The notes under the pieces were generated by a model. That model was given only the letters and a program-made list of their open reading frames with translations. It did no database searches and was not told the DNA's origin. Below are positions 1-9,661 of a DNA stretch of 64,000 nt, piece by piece. Made by a program: the position numbers and the translations under genes. This DNA is from Amycolatopsis nivea (GTDB taxonomy: Bacteria > Actinomycetota > Actinomycetes > Mycobacteriales > Pseudonocardiaceae), in NCBI RefSeq assembly GCF_004522235.1, contig NZ_SDLT01000019.1, positions 23,477 to 87,476 of the forward strand. The letters are read 5' to 3'. How positions within the stretch are numbered: position 1 is the first letter of the stretch; each line of letters begins with the position of its first letter.

Positions 1-43
1 CGGCAGCACGGCAGCACGGCAGCACGGCAGCACGGCAGCACGG
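1..43. repeat. Octanucleotide tandem repeat at window edge
   Basis: Five perfect head-to-tail copies of CGGCAGCA followed by CGG. The array starts at the first base of the window, so its true length is unknown. It lies downstream of the LuxR-type gene (minus strand, stop at 110-112). The rest of the stretch to 109 shows no gene or clear hairpin. Confidence 0.85.
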
Positions 44-109
44 ACGAGCCAATCCCCTCGTCCCCCTGCCAAGCAACCCCGCGCCGCGCCGAGTCGTCCC
101 AACGCGGTC

Positions 110-325
110 CTAAATCAGCCCGTTCCGCACCGCGTAAGCCGCCGCATGGGCGCGGTTTCGTACTCCCAGCCGGGCCATCAGGTCGTACAGCGCGTTCTTC
201 ACCGTGTGTTCCGACCAGCCGAGCTCGGCCGCGATCTCGCTGTTGCTGTACCCCTCGGCGACGAGCCGCAGCACCCGCAGCTCGCGTTCGCCGAGCTGCG
301 GCCGGTACGCCGCCTCGCCGTCCAC
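110..325 (-). CDS. Small LuxR/GerE-type DNA-binding regulator (HTH only)
   Basis: A 71-residue protein made almost entirely of a LuxR-family C-terminal HTH (about residues 12-66). It has the usual GERELRVLRLVAEGYSNSEIA helix pattern and the recognition-helix region SEHTVKNAL. There is no receiver, PAS or autoinducer-binding domain, so it resembles the orphan GerE-like regulators often found in biosynthetic loci. The GTG start at 325 lies only 22 bases after the stop of the A-T-C NRPS gene, on the same strand, which suggests co-transcription. A role as a pathway regulator is inferred from position. The ribosome-binding site is weak. Confidence 0.75.
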   Translation of the reverse strand: MDGEAAYRPQLGERELRVLRLVAEGYSNSEIAAELGWSEHTVKNALYDLMARLGVRNRAHAAAYAVRNGLI

Positions 326-347
326 CCGTCCAGTGTAGGAGATCCGC

Positions 348-3242
348 TCACCCCGGCAGCTCCGAACCGCGCGTGCCCGGGGCTGTCGCGACCGTGTGCA
401 CGACCTGGACGAACCGGTCGGCCATCGTCTTCGCCGCGGCTTCGGTGAACAGGGCCCGGTCGTAATGCAGCGTCCCGGCCAAGCCGTCGGGATGCTCGCG
501 GACCGTCACCAGCACGTCGAACGGATTCCCGCCCTGTCCGGCCCGCCACGGCTCGGCGCGGATCCCGTCGAGCCGGAGCCGGTCCGCGAGCGAGCCGAGC
601 GACTGGAACGCCACCTGCGCCACCGGATTCCGGCTCAGGTCGCGCGGCGGACGCAGCGCTGCCACGACCTGGTCGAACGGCACGTCCTGATGCCGGAACC
701 CGCCGACCACCGCCTCCCGCACCGCGGCGAGCACCTCCGGATACGCCGGATCGCCGGGAACCCGTACCCGCAAGGCAAGCGTGTTCACGAACAGCCCGAT
801 CACGTCTTCCGCCTCGACCGACGGCCGGTTGCCCGCGAAGGTGCCGACGACGAGGTCGTCCCGCCCCGTCACCCGGCGCAAGTCGAGGACGAACGCGGCG
901 AGCAACGCCATGAACCCCGTCGCACCTGCCTCCGTGGCCACGGTTTCGAGCGCGCTGATGATGTGCTGTGGCACGGAAAACTCGACGGTGCCTTCCAGCT
1001 GCGCTTGCCGAGCCGGTCGCGGGAGGCTGTCCGGAAGTTCGATCGCCGGCGGCGCACCTGCCAACGCCGACTTCCAGTATTCGAGACCCGTCTGGTCCAG
1101 CGCGGCATGAACCGGGGCCAGCTCCGGCAGCGCGGACGCCCGCCCTGCGTAGCATTCGGCGAGGTCGCGCCAGAAGATCTCCATCGAAGTGTCGTCGGCG
1201 ATGATGTGGTGGATCACCGCGAGCAGCGTGAACCGTCCTTCCTCGCCGCGGACCACCGTGCACCGCAGCAACGGCCCGCGCGCCAGGTCGAACGGCTGGC
1301 GAAGCTCCGCGTCGACGACCTCCTCCGCCGAACCGTCCACCACCGTCAACGGAATCTCGCCCTCAGCGGACACCACCAACTCCGGTTCGCCGCGACGGCT
1401 CCGGAACGTCGTCCGCAAGGTCTCGTGTCGCTGGACCACTTGCGCCAACGCGCGCCGCAATGCCTCGACGTCCAGCTCTCCAGTGCACCGGTAAGCCTCG
1501 TACATAGTGTACATCACGGACGGCCCGGACAGTTGATCCAAAAACCACATCCGTTGCTGCGCCGCCGAAATCTCACTCGGTCCACTATGGACTTCCGCAA
1601 TGGACGGTGCCCCCGCGACCAATTCCGCCAGCTCCGCGACCGTCGGCGCAGTGAACAGATCCGCGACAGACAACCGCCGCCCCGTGCTGCGCGAGACCCG
1701 CGCACAGATCCGGGTAGCAGCCAGCGAACGACCGCCAAGCTCGAGAAACGGATCATGGATACCGACCGGACTCACCCCGAGCACGTCCGCCCAAATCTCG
1801 GCAATCGCCGCCTCCGTCTCATTCCGGGGCTCGACATAGACGACCGCCAACGCCGGACGAGTGCCGTCCGGCGCAGGCAGCGCGTTGCGGTCGATCTTGC
1901 CGCTCGGCGTGAGCGGGAGCGCGGCCAGCGACGTCCACACCGCCGGAAGCATCGACTCCGGCAGAGTACGAGCCAGATGCGCCCGCAACTCAGACGTCGA
2001 CAGTGCCGTTCCAGCACGGTAAACGCAATAAGCGACAAGCCGATCCTCGTGCACCGCAGCCACTGCAGCAGCAATCATCGGATGCGCATGCAGCGCAGCC
2101 TCGACCTCGCCAAGCTCGATCCGGTTGCCGTGAATCTTGACCTGATGGTCGAACCGGCCCAGATACTCGAACGCCCCGTCCGCCCGCCGCCGCGCGCGGT
2201 CGCCGGTGCGGTACAGCCGCTCCCCCGGGGTCTCCGCGAACGGATTGGGCACGAACTTCTCCGCCGTCAACGCCGGACGGTTCAGGTAGCCGCGCGCCAG
2301 TTGCACCCCCGCGATGGTCAACTCTCCGTCGAGCAGGTGGACGCGAGTGTTCGCGATCGGGTGACCAATGGTGACCGTCTCGCCCGGCAGGCACCGCGTC
2401 GCTGTGACGTCCACTGACGCCTCTGTGGGCCCGTAGAGATTATGCAGCTCTGCGCCGACCAGCCGGTGGAACCGCTCCGCCAGCTCGTCCGGGAGCGCCT
2501 CGCCGCTGCACAACACTCGCCGCACCGGCAGTTCCGGGACCGATCCGGCCAGGAACGCGCGCAGCATCGACGGCACGAAGTGTGCTGTGGTGATCCGTTC
2601 CGCGACGAGAACGTCCGCGAGATACTCCGGATCGCGGTGCCCTCCCGGACGGGCCATGACGAGCGTCGCGCCGACGGAGAGCGTCCAGAAGAACTCCCAC
2701 ACCGACACGTCGAAACCGAATGGCGTCTTCTGCAGCACACGGTCTTGGGGCGTCAGGCCGTATTCGTCCTGCATCCACCGCAGGCGGTTGACGATCCCGC
2801 GATGCTCGATCACCACGCCCTTGGGCTTGCCGGTCGACCCCGATGTGTAGATGACGTACGCCGCGTTCTCCGGCCGGACTACGACCTCCACCGGCTCCCG
2901 GGATTCGCCGAGCCCGGTGAGATCACCCGGCTCGACGACGATCTCGGCACCCGAATCCTCGATCATGAACCGCAGCCGGTCCTCGGGATAGTCCGGGTCC
3001 AGGGGCAGATAGGCTGCTCCTGCCTTGAGAATGCCGATTAGCGCGACCACCATCTCGACGCTGCGCTCCAGCCGAACCCCGACCACCGACTCCGGCCCCA
3101 CCCCACGCGCCCGCAGCCAATGCGCCGCCTGATTCGACAGCTCATCCAGCTCCACATAGGACACTTCCCGGCCGTCGGCGACCACCGCGACTTCACCGGC
3201 AGCGACACCCTCGGCCACCATGTCCAGCAATGTCTCGCTCAT
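348..3242 (-). CDS. NRPS A-T-C protein (Ser-activating; terminal C domain)
   Basis: A 964-residue nonribosomal peptide synthetase with the order adenylation (about 1-435), carrier (about 470-540, LGGRS with Ser near 504) and condensation (about 555-960). The adenylation pocket read by alignment to GrsA is DVWHLSLVDK, the standard serine code. Relative to its near-twin in the upstream gene, the A domain lacks 11 residues between the ANTRV segment and the A6-like GEL segment, so activity is uncertain. The C domain reads HHIIADD where HHxxxDG is expected; the catalytic His is kept. The protein ends in a C domain, so an A-T on another protein must supply the acceptor; the free A-T at 13477-15291 is a candidate. 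The ATG at 3242 overlaps by ATGA the stop of an echo copy of the upstream gene's 3' end, and is preceded by GAGG. Confidence 0.9.
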   Translation of the reverse strand: MSETLLDMVAEGVAAGEVAVVADGREVSYVELDELSNQAAHWLRARGVGPESVVGVRLERSVEMVVALIGILKAGAAYLPLDPDYPEDRLRFMIEDSGAEIVVEPGDLTGLGESREPVEVVVRPENAAYVIYTSGSTGKPKGVVIEHRGIVNRLRWMQDEYGLTPQDRVLQKTPFGFDVSVWEFFWTLSVGATLVMARPGGHRDPEYLADVLVAERITTAHFVPSMLRAFLAGSVPELPVRRVLCSGEALPDELAERFHRLVGAELHNLYGPTEASVDVTATRCLPGETVTIGHPIANTRVHLLDGELTIAGVQLARGYLNRPALTAEKFVPNPFAETPGERLYRTGDRARRRADGAFEYLGRFDHQVKIHGNRIELGEVEAALHAHPMIAAAVAAVHEDRLVAYCVYRAGTALSTSELRAHLARTLPESMLPAVWTSLAALPLTPSGKIDRNALPAPDGTRPALAVVYVEPRNETEAAIAEIWADVLGVSPVGIHDPFLELGGRSLAATRICARVSRSTGRRLSVADLFTAPTVAELAELVAGAPSIAEVHSGPSEISAAQQRMWFLDQLSGPSVMYTMYEAYRCTGELDVEALRRALAQVVQRHETLRTTFRSRRGEPELVVSAEGEIPLTVVDGSAEEVVDAELRQPFDLARGPLLRCTVVRGEEGRFTLLAVIHHIIADDTSMEIFWRDLAECYAGRASALPELAPVHAALDQTGLEYWKSALAGAPPAIELPDSLPRPARQAQLEGTVEFSVPQHIISALETVATEAGATGFMALLAAFVLDLRRVTGRDDLVVGTFAGNRPSVEAEDVIGLFVNTLALRVRVPGDPAYPEVLAAVREAVVGGFRHQDVPFDQVVAALRPPRDLSRNPVAQVAFQSLGSLADRLRLDGIRAEPWRAGQGGNPFDVLVTVREHPDGLAGTLHYDRALFTEAAAKTMADRFVQVVHTVATAPGTRGSELPG

Positions 3243-3414
3243 ACGTCCTCATTCACCGCCGCACGTGGACGGATCGTCGCCCGAGCCGCCGGTTGCTGAG
3301 CGAAGCGCCGACAACCAGCCATCCGCCAGAGCCCGCACCGCCCGTTCATACGTCCTCACTCACCGCCGCACGCGGACGGATCGTCACCCGAGCAGCCGGT
3401 TGCTGAGCAAGCCG
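3241..3414. repeat. Degenerate 107-bp tandem duplication of an NRPS gene end
   Basis: Bases 3348-3414 are the last codons of the C-A-T-C-A-T NRPS gene. They recur at 3241-3307 with only a few differences, at a period of 107 bp. The similarity fades but can still be followed into 3308-3347 against 3415-3454. The outer copy ends exactly at the start codon of the next NRPS gene. That arrangement implies the two genes originally overlapped by ATGA and were pushed apart by the duplication. It accounts for the 103-bp gap between the genes. Confidence 0.8.
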
Positions 3415-6400
3415 CGGATAACCGGCCACCGCAGCGGCGAGGGATTCGATAGTCGGATGGTTGAAGAGAGCCCGCACCGGGACGTCGGCGTCCAGGGCCG
3501 CGCGCAGCCGGACTGAGATCCGGGTTGCGGCCACGGAATGTCCGCCCAGGTCGAAGAAATCGTCCTGCACGCCGATCCCGTCCGTGCCTAGCACCTCCGA
3601 CCACACACCGGCGACCAGCTCCTCCACCGGTCCGCGCGGAGCGACGTGCGGGCGTTCGCGCACCGCCGGTTCCGGAGCGGGCAATGCGGCTCGGTCCAGT
3701 TTCCCGGCCGGAGTGCGCGGTAGTTCCGGCAGCAGTACGAAGCCGCTGGGCACCAGGTAATCCGGCAGCACGCCGGAGAGTCCTTTTCGGACGTCCGCAA
3801 TGGACAGTGCGACCTCAGCTACGACGTAGGCGGTCAGTTCCCAGCCATCGGCGGAGGGGGTCGGCTGCACGGCGGCATCGCGGATCCGCGGGTCGGCCCG
3901 CAGCACGGCCTCGACCTCGCCCGGTTCGACTCGGTGGCCGCGGACCTTTACCTGGTCGTCGGCGCGGCCGAGGATCTCCACCGATCCGTCCGGCCGTCGA
4001 CGCGCTAGGTCGCCGGTGCGGTAGAGCCGTCCGCCCGGGTGGAGTCCGTGCGGATCCGGTGCGAACCGTTCCGCGGTCAGGCCGGGGCGACCGGCGTAGC
4101 CGCGGGCCAGGCCGTCGCCGCCGATCCACACTTCGCCGACCACTCCGAGCGGCACCGGTTCGAGGTCGTCGCCGAGCAGGTAGACGTCCGTGTTCGCGAC
4201 GGGTTCCCACGAGACGACGCTGTCCCCGTCCAGTTCGGCGACGGTGGACCAGATCGTCGTTTCGGTCGGGCCGTAGAGATCCCACAGCCGCGCCCCGCCC
4301 GCGGTGAGCCGTCGTGCCAGGTCGTCCGGCAGCTTCTCGCCGCCGGCGAACACGGTCAGCTCAGCAGGCGGAGTCCAGCCCGCATCGACCAGCAGCCGCA
4401 AGCCCGACGGCGTCGCCTGCACGACCGACGGCGCGGTCCGCTCGATCAACGCGGCCTGCCGCTGCGGATCGATGCACTCCTCGGCGGTCGCGACGATCAC
4501 CTGCCCGCCGACCAGCAGCGGCAGGTACAGCTCCAGCGCCGAGATGTCGAACGAAACCGTGGTCAACGCGAGCACCGACGCACCCGGCGCGAGACCGGGC
4601 CGTTCCCGCATCGACAGCAGGAAGTTCGCCAGCGCGCCGTGCCCGATCTGGACGCCCTTGGGCTGCCCGGTGGAGCCGGACGTGTAGATGACGTAGGCGA
4701 GTTCGCTGCCCTCGGGCCGTGGCGCGGGAACATCCGCCGGGCACGCCGGGCACGCCGCGATCGCCGCCGCGTCGCGGTCGAGCAGCACTACCGAACAGCC
4801 GGTCCCTTCCAGCAACCCCGTCAGCGACTCTTCGCTGAGCACCACCTCCACTCCTGAATCGGCCAGTACGTAACCAACCCGCTTCGCCGGATAGCGCGGA
4901 TCGACCGGCAGGTACGCGCCTCCCGCCCGGTGCACGGCGAGCAACGCGACGAGCAGGTCCGGACCCCGGTCGAGCAGCACCCCGACCAGCGCTCCGCGCC
5001 GAACTCCTTGTTCCTTCAGATACCGCGCAAGCTTAGCGACCCGCACCGACAATTCTTGATAAGTGAGCGTCACGTCGCCGCACCGCAGCGCCAAAGCATC
5101 CGGGTGCGCCACCGCGGTGGCCTCGAACAGCTCCGGCAGCATCCGACCAGCGGGCTCGGTCCGCGATGGATTCCGCAGCAGCGCAGCCCGATCCGCCGCA
5201 GGCAGCCCAGACCGGCGTGGCTCGGAGGTCGGCGCAGCAACGATCCGTTCCAGCACATGCCGATAAAGCCGAGCGAGAAACTCCAGATGCGCAACGGCGA
5301 CCCGGAAAGTGAATGCCTCCAGCACAAACGCACCGGGCACGGTCGAGACGGACAGGCCGAACTCGTTGGGCGTGCTGTCGGCGACCTCGGCCAGGTCGAC
5401 CAGCGCGTCCGTGAGGACGTGCATGTCTGTGTGGTTGAAGAAAACGTCGACGAGCGGCACCTGCCCGCCCCACGCGGCCTGCATCGCGGGCAGCGGGAAA
5501 TGCCGGTGCGGCCACATCGCGGTCTCTTCCGCGAACACCGCGCGAGCCAGCTCCGGCCAGTCGCGCGCGTCCGCCGGCACCGCGAACGGCACGGTGTTCA
5601 GGAACATCCCGCGAGCCTGATCGCCGCCCGCGCGCTCGAGCCTGCTGTTGGTCACCACGCCGGTATGAAACGGCCGGTCGTGCCCGGAAATCGTTCGCAG
5701 CACAGTGAGATGCGCGGCCAGCAGCAAGCTCTTCAGCGGCACCCCGGCCGACGAAGCCACCGCACGCAACCGAGGCGTCAGGTCGTCGAACGGCACCCGC
5801 ACCGTGCGGTAAATCCCGTCGTCCTCGCCCGCCCAGCCCGACGGCACAGCGAACCGCTCAGCCGCGCGCAGCCGGCCTGCCCAGAATTCGCGGTCCACAG
5901 CGGACTCCAGCGACTCCCGTTCCCGGGCGACCGTATCCGCGAACCGGACCGGCGGCGGTGCGACCGGCTCCGCCGCGCGGGTCCGATAGTCCTCGAGCAA
6001 CTCAGCGACCAGCGAATTCTGGCTCCAGCCGTCGAGAATCGCGTGTACATAGCTGAACGACAGCCGCCATTCGCGCTCGGCGAGCCAGTGGACGTGCAGA
6101 CGCAGCAGCGAAGGGCTGAGCAGATCGAACCCGCGCGCCCGGTGCTCCCGTATCCGCGCGGCCTGCTCCTCGGCGGGCAACGCGCGCAGATCGTCGCAAG
6201 TCACGTCCAGGACGGCGGTCTCGTGCACCCGCTGCAGCGGCGGAACCGCGGCGAAGTCGATCGAGGTACGCAGGATCTCGTGCCGCGCGACGAGCCGGTC
6301 CGCTGCCTGTTGCAAGGCGTCTAGACGGAACTCCTCGTGCACCGGGTACCCGAGCTGGTTCAGATAGAGCCCGCGGTCGGCCCCGGCGAGCATCTCGTGC

Positions 6401-9400
6401 ACCATGCCTGCCTGCGCGAGCGACAGTGGATAGGCGTCGGTCACGTCGGCTGGCAACGCCTCGCGCTGACCGGCGGCAAGCTGCGTGAACGGCTCGACCG
6501 CCTCGATCGCGGCCGCTGGACCGCCGAGCCCCGCGGCGAAGTCGGCCACCCGCTGTCGCCGGAAGAGGTCCGCAACGCTCGCCTCGATTCCCTCCGCGTT
6601 CAGCAGTCCCACGGCGCGGATCGCCCGCAGAGAATCGCCGCCCAGCGCGAAGAAGCTGTCCTCCGCACCGACCCGGTCGACGCCAGTCGCCGCCGCGAAC
6701 GCGCGGGCTACCGCTGCCTCCGCCGGAGTACGCGGCGCGATGTAACCGTGGCTCGTGCGCGCTCCGTCCGGGGCGGGCAAGGCGTTGCGATCGATTTTGC
6801 CGCTGGCGGTCAGCGGCAACGCGTCTAGCGCGAGCCATACCGACGGCAGCATCGGTTCCGGCAGCGTGCGCGCCAGATAAGCACGCAATTCGGCCGGGTC
6901 GGGAGTGCGTCCGGGCTCGGCGACGAAGTAGCCGACCAGCCGGTCGTCGTGCACCGCGGCCGCCGCCGCGCGCAGGTCGGGATGGGTCAGCAGGGTCGCC
7001 TCGACCTCGCCGAGTTCGATCCGGTTTCCGTGGATCTTGACCTGGTGGTCGAGCCGCCCCCGGTACTCGATCCGTCCGTCGGGCAGCCGCCGGGCGAGGT
7101 CGCCGGTGCGGTACAGCCGTTCGCCGGGCTGCCGCGCGAACGGGTCCGGGACGAATTTCTCGGCGGCCAGCGACGGCCGGTTCAGGTACCCGCGCGCCAG
7201 CTGCACCCCGGCGATGACCAGCTCGCCGGGCACGCCGACCGGCACCTCGCGCAACTCGGCGTCCACCACGTAGACCCGGGTGTTCGCGATCGCGCGGCCG
7301 ATCGTGACGGGCTCCCCCGGGAGGCATCGCGTCGCCGTCACATCGACCGAAGCTTCGGTCGGCCCGTAGAGATTGTGCAGCTCGGCGTCGATCAGCTGAT
7401 GGAACCGCTCCGCCAGGTCGTCCGGGAGCGCCTCGCCGCTGCACAGCACCCGGCGCAGCGACGGCACCGGGCCGGACAGGAACGCCCGCAGCATCGACGG
7501 CACGAAGTGGGCGGTCGTGATCCCTTCACTCATGACCTCGGCGAGATAAGCCGGATCGCGGTGACCTCCGGGACGGGCCATCACGAGCGTCGCGCCGACG
7601 GACAACGTCCAGAAGAACTCCCACACGGACACATCGAAACCGAACGGAGTCTTCTGCAGCACCCGATCTTGGGGTGTCAGGCCGTATTCGTCCTGCATCC
7701 ACCGCAGTCGGTTGACGATCCCGCGATGCTCGATCACCACACCTTTGGGCCGCCCCGTCGACCCCGAAGTATAGATCACATACGCCGCGTTTTCCGGCCG
7801 CACAATGACATTCACCGGGTTCCGGGGTTTGTCGAGAGCAGTGAGGTCGCCCGGCTCAATGACCACCTCCGCGCCGGAATCCTCGATCATGAACCGCAAC
7901 CGGTCCTCGGGATAATCCGGATCCAGCGGCACATACGCCGCCCCGGCCTTGAGAATCCCGACCAGCGCGACCACCATCTCCAAGCCGCGCTCCAGCCGAA
8001 CCCCGACTACCGACTCAGCACCCACCCCACGCGCGCGAAGCCAATGCGCCGCCTGATTCGACAACTCGTCCAGCTCCACATAGGACACTTCGCGACCATC
8101 GGCGACCACCGCGACTTCACCGGCAGCAACACCCTCGGCAATGAGCGACAGCAACGTCCCACCCGCAAAGGGAACGTCTGTTTCGTTCCACCCACCCAAT
8201 TCGGCCTTCTCGGCTGCGCTCAGGCAAGGCAGGTCCGCCAACAGTGCACCAGGATTCGCGACGATACCGCGCAGCAATTCGGTGAAATGCCCGCCAATCC
8301 GCTCCACAGTGGACCGATCGAACAGCGCGACCGGATACTCCAGCACGGCGTCCAAGACACCGTCCGGCCGCTCAGTCACTTCCAGCGTCAGGTCGAATTT
8401 CGCGCTGTGCCAGGGAGAATGAACTTGCTCGCCGCGCAGTCCGACTGCCTCGAATCCGGCGTCGGCGGTGTTCTGCAACACGAGCATGGCTTGGAAAAGC
8501 GGATTGCGGGACAGATCGCGGTCCGGCACCAGCTCGTCGGCGAGCCGTTCAAACGGCGCGTCCTGATGGGAATACGCATCGAGCGTGTCCTGACGAACGC
8601 CGTCGAGGAAATCCGCGAACGACACCGAACCGTCCACAGTGGCCCGCAGCACCAGGGTATTCAGGAACAGACCGACCAAATCCTGCGCCTCGGCCCGCGT
8701 ACGCCCGGCGACCGGCGTGCCGACAGTGACATCTGCCTGTCCCGAATACCGGCTCAGCAGAATCTGATACGCGGCCAGCAGCACCATAAACGTGGTCGCC
8801 CGATGCGCCCGGCCGAGCGCGGCGACGGCGGACCCGAGTTCGGCGTCCACGGTGAATCGCAGAATGTCACCGCGCGGATCGTGCACGGGCGGGCGCGGGC
8901 GATCCGTCGGGAGGGTGAGCGGCACAACCCCGTCGAGCCGTCGACGCCAGAACTCGACTTGCTCGGTCACTCGCTGACTGGCCGCCTGCTCCCGTTGCCA
9001 GGAAGCGAAATCGGCATACTGGACCGGCAGCTGCGGCAAAATCTCCCCGCGGTACAGCGCCTCGAGTTCCCGCGCGACGACGGACGTCGACCACCCGTCG
9101 TACGCGATGTGGTGCACGACGAGCAGCAGAACGTGCCCAGTCGCGGACTGCCGAAGCACCCGAACCCGCAACGGCCGGTCCCGAGCCAGATCGAACGGCA
9201 CCGAGGCCGCTTCCCGGGTGACCGCCTCGACGTCCTCCGCCGGGACGTCCTGCACGGTCAGATCGACCCCGGGTTCCCCCACGACTTGTTCCGGCACGCC
9301 ATCGCGTTCGACGTAGGTGGTGCGCAGGATTTCGTGGCGCTCCACGATCGTCCGCCAGCACGTCCGCAGGCGCTCGACGTCGAGGGGGCCGCGCAGCCGC

Positions 9401-9612
9401 CACGCCGCGGTCACCACGTACTCGGTGCCGCCGGGATGGAGCCGGTCCAGCACCCAGACCCGTTGCTGGGCCGGGGAAAGCGGCAGCGGACGGCTGCGAT
9501 CGGCCCGGAGCGCGGGAGCCGTGCGGACCGGGACCGGGACCGAGCCCGGGTCCGGGGCCGCGGCCAGGTAGCGCTCCAGCAGCTCGTCGCGCCGGGACTG
9601 TTCGGTGGTCAT
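3346..9612 (-). CDS. NRPS, two modules C-A-T-C-A-T (Ser, Gly predicted)
   Basis: A 2,088-residue bimodular peptide synthetase. Domains by motif are C1 about 40-460 (HHIAYDG), A1 about 487-945, T1 about 955-1025 (LGGDS, Ser near 991), C2 about 1060-1480, A2 about 1490-1975 and T2 about 1990-2060 (LGGHS, Ser near 2025). Pocket residues by eye are DVWHLSLVDK for A1 (serine) and DILQFGLIWK for A2, one change from the common glycine code. C2 carries VHAILDG instead of HHxxxDG: the first His is lost and the catalytic one kept. It opens with DAYPLSLAQAGM, so its subtype is uncertain and a dual epimerising/condensing domain is possible. There is no E or TE domain. A1 is nearly identical to the A domain of the next gene downstream. 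The ATG at 9612 has GGGGGAG upstream, and the gene lies 49 bases after the MbtH gene on the same strand. Confidence 0.93.
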   Translation of the reverse strand: MTTEQSRRDELLERYLAAAPDPGSVPVPVRTAPALRADRSRPLPLSPAQQRVWVLDRLHPGGTEYVVTAAWRLRGPLDVERLRTCWRTIVERHEILRTTYVERDGVPEQVVGEPGVDLTVQDVPAEDVEAVTREAASVPFDLARDRPLRVRVLRQSATGHVLLLVVHHIAYDGWSTSVVARELEALYRGEILPQLPVQYADFASWQREQAASQRVTEQVEFWRRRLDGVVPLTLPTDRPRPPVHDPRGDILRFTVDAELGSAVAALGRAHRATTFMVLLAAYQILLSRYSGQADVTVGTPVAGRTRAEAQDLVGLFLNTLVLRATVDGSVSFADFLDGVRQDTLDAYSHQDAPFERLADELVPDRDLSRNPLFQAMLVLQNTADAGFEAVGLRGEQVHSPWHSAKFDLTLEVTERPDGVLDAVLEYPVALFDRSTVERIGGHFTELLRGIVANPGALLADLPCLSAAEKAELGGWNETDVPFAGGTLLSLIAEGVAAGEVAVVADGREVSYVELDELSNQAAHWLRARGVGAESVVGVRLERGLEMVVALVGILKAGAAYVPLDPDYPEDRLRFMIEDSGAEVVIEPGDLTALDKPRNPVNVIVRPENAAYVIYTSGSTGRPKGVVIEHRGIVNRLRWMQDEYGLTPQDRVLQKTPFGFDVSVWEFFWTLSVGATLVMARPGGHRDPAYLAEVMSEGITTAHFVPSMLRAFLSGPVPSLRRVLCSGEALPDDLAERFHQLIDAELHNLYGPTEASVDVTATRCLPGEPVTIGRAIANTRVYVVDAELREVPVGVPGELVIAGVQLARGYLNRPSLAAEKFVPDPFARQPGERLYRTGDLARRLPDGRIEYRGRLDHQVKIHGNRIELGEVEATLLTHPDLRAAAAAVHDDRLVGYFVAEPGRTPDPAELRAYLARTLPEPMLPSVWLALDALPLTASGKIDRNALPAPDGARTSHGYIAPRTPAEAAVARAFAAATGVDRVGAEDSFFALGGDSLRAIRAVGLLNAEGIEASVADLFRRQRVADFAAGLGGPAAAIEAVEPFTQLAAGQREALPADVTDAYPLSLAQAGMVHEMLAGADRGLYLNQLGYPVHEEFRLDALQQAADRLVARHEILRTSIDFAAVPPLQRVHETAVLDVTCDDLRALPAEEQAARIREHRARGFDLLSPSLLRLHVHWLAEREWRLSFSYVHAILDGWSQNSLVAELLEDYRTRAAEPVAPPPVRFADTVARERESLESAVDREFWAGRLRAAERFAVPSGWAGEDDGIYRTVRVPFDDLTPRLRAVASSAGVPLKSLLLAAHLTVLRTISGHDRPFHTGVVTNSRLERAGGDQARGMFLNTVPFAVPADARDWPELARAVFAEETAMWPHRHFPLPAMQAAWGGQVPLVDVFFNHTDMHVLTDALVDLAEVADSTPNEFGLSVSTVPGAFVLEAFTFRVAVAHLEFLARLYRHVLERIVAAPTSEPRRSGLPAADRAALLRNPSRTEPAGRMLPELFEATAVAHPDALALRCGDVTLTYQELSVRVAKLARYLKEQGVRRGALVGVLLDRGPDLLVALLAVHRAGGAYLPVDPRYPAKRVGYVLADSGVEVVLSEESLTGLLEGTGCSVVLLDRDAAAIAACPACPADVPAPRPEGSELAYVIYTSGSTGQPKGVQIGHGALANFLLSMRERPGLAPGASVLALTTVSFDISALELYLPLLVGGQVIVATAEECIDPQRQAALIERTAPSVVQATPSGLRLLVDAGWTPPAELTVFAGGEKLPDDLARRLTAGGARLWDLYGPTETTIWSTVAELDGDSVVSWEPVANTDVYLLGDDLEPVPLGVVGEVWIGGDGLARGYAGRPGLTAERFAPDPHGLHPGGRLYRTGDLARRRPDGSVEILGRADDQVKVRGHRVEPGEVEAVLRADPRIRDAAVQPTPSADGWELTAYVVAEVALSIADVRKGLSGVLPDYLVPSGFVLLPELPRTPAGKLDRAALPAPEPAVRERPHVAPRGPVEELVAGVWSEVLGTDGIGVQDDFFDLGGHSVAATRISVRLRAALDADVPVRALFNHPTIESLAAAVAGYPRLAQQPAARVTIRPRAAVSEDV

Positions 9613-9661
9613 CGCTCCCCCTGCGGGTCGATCGACGGGGCTGGTCGGCGAACGGCGGCGG

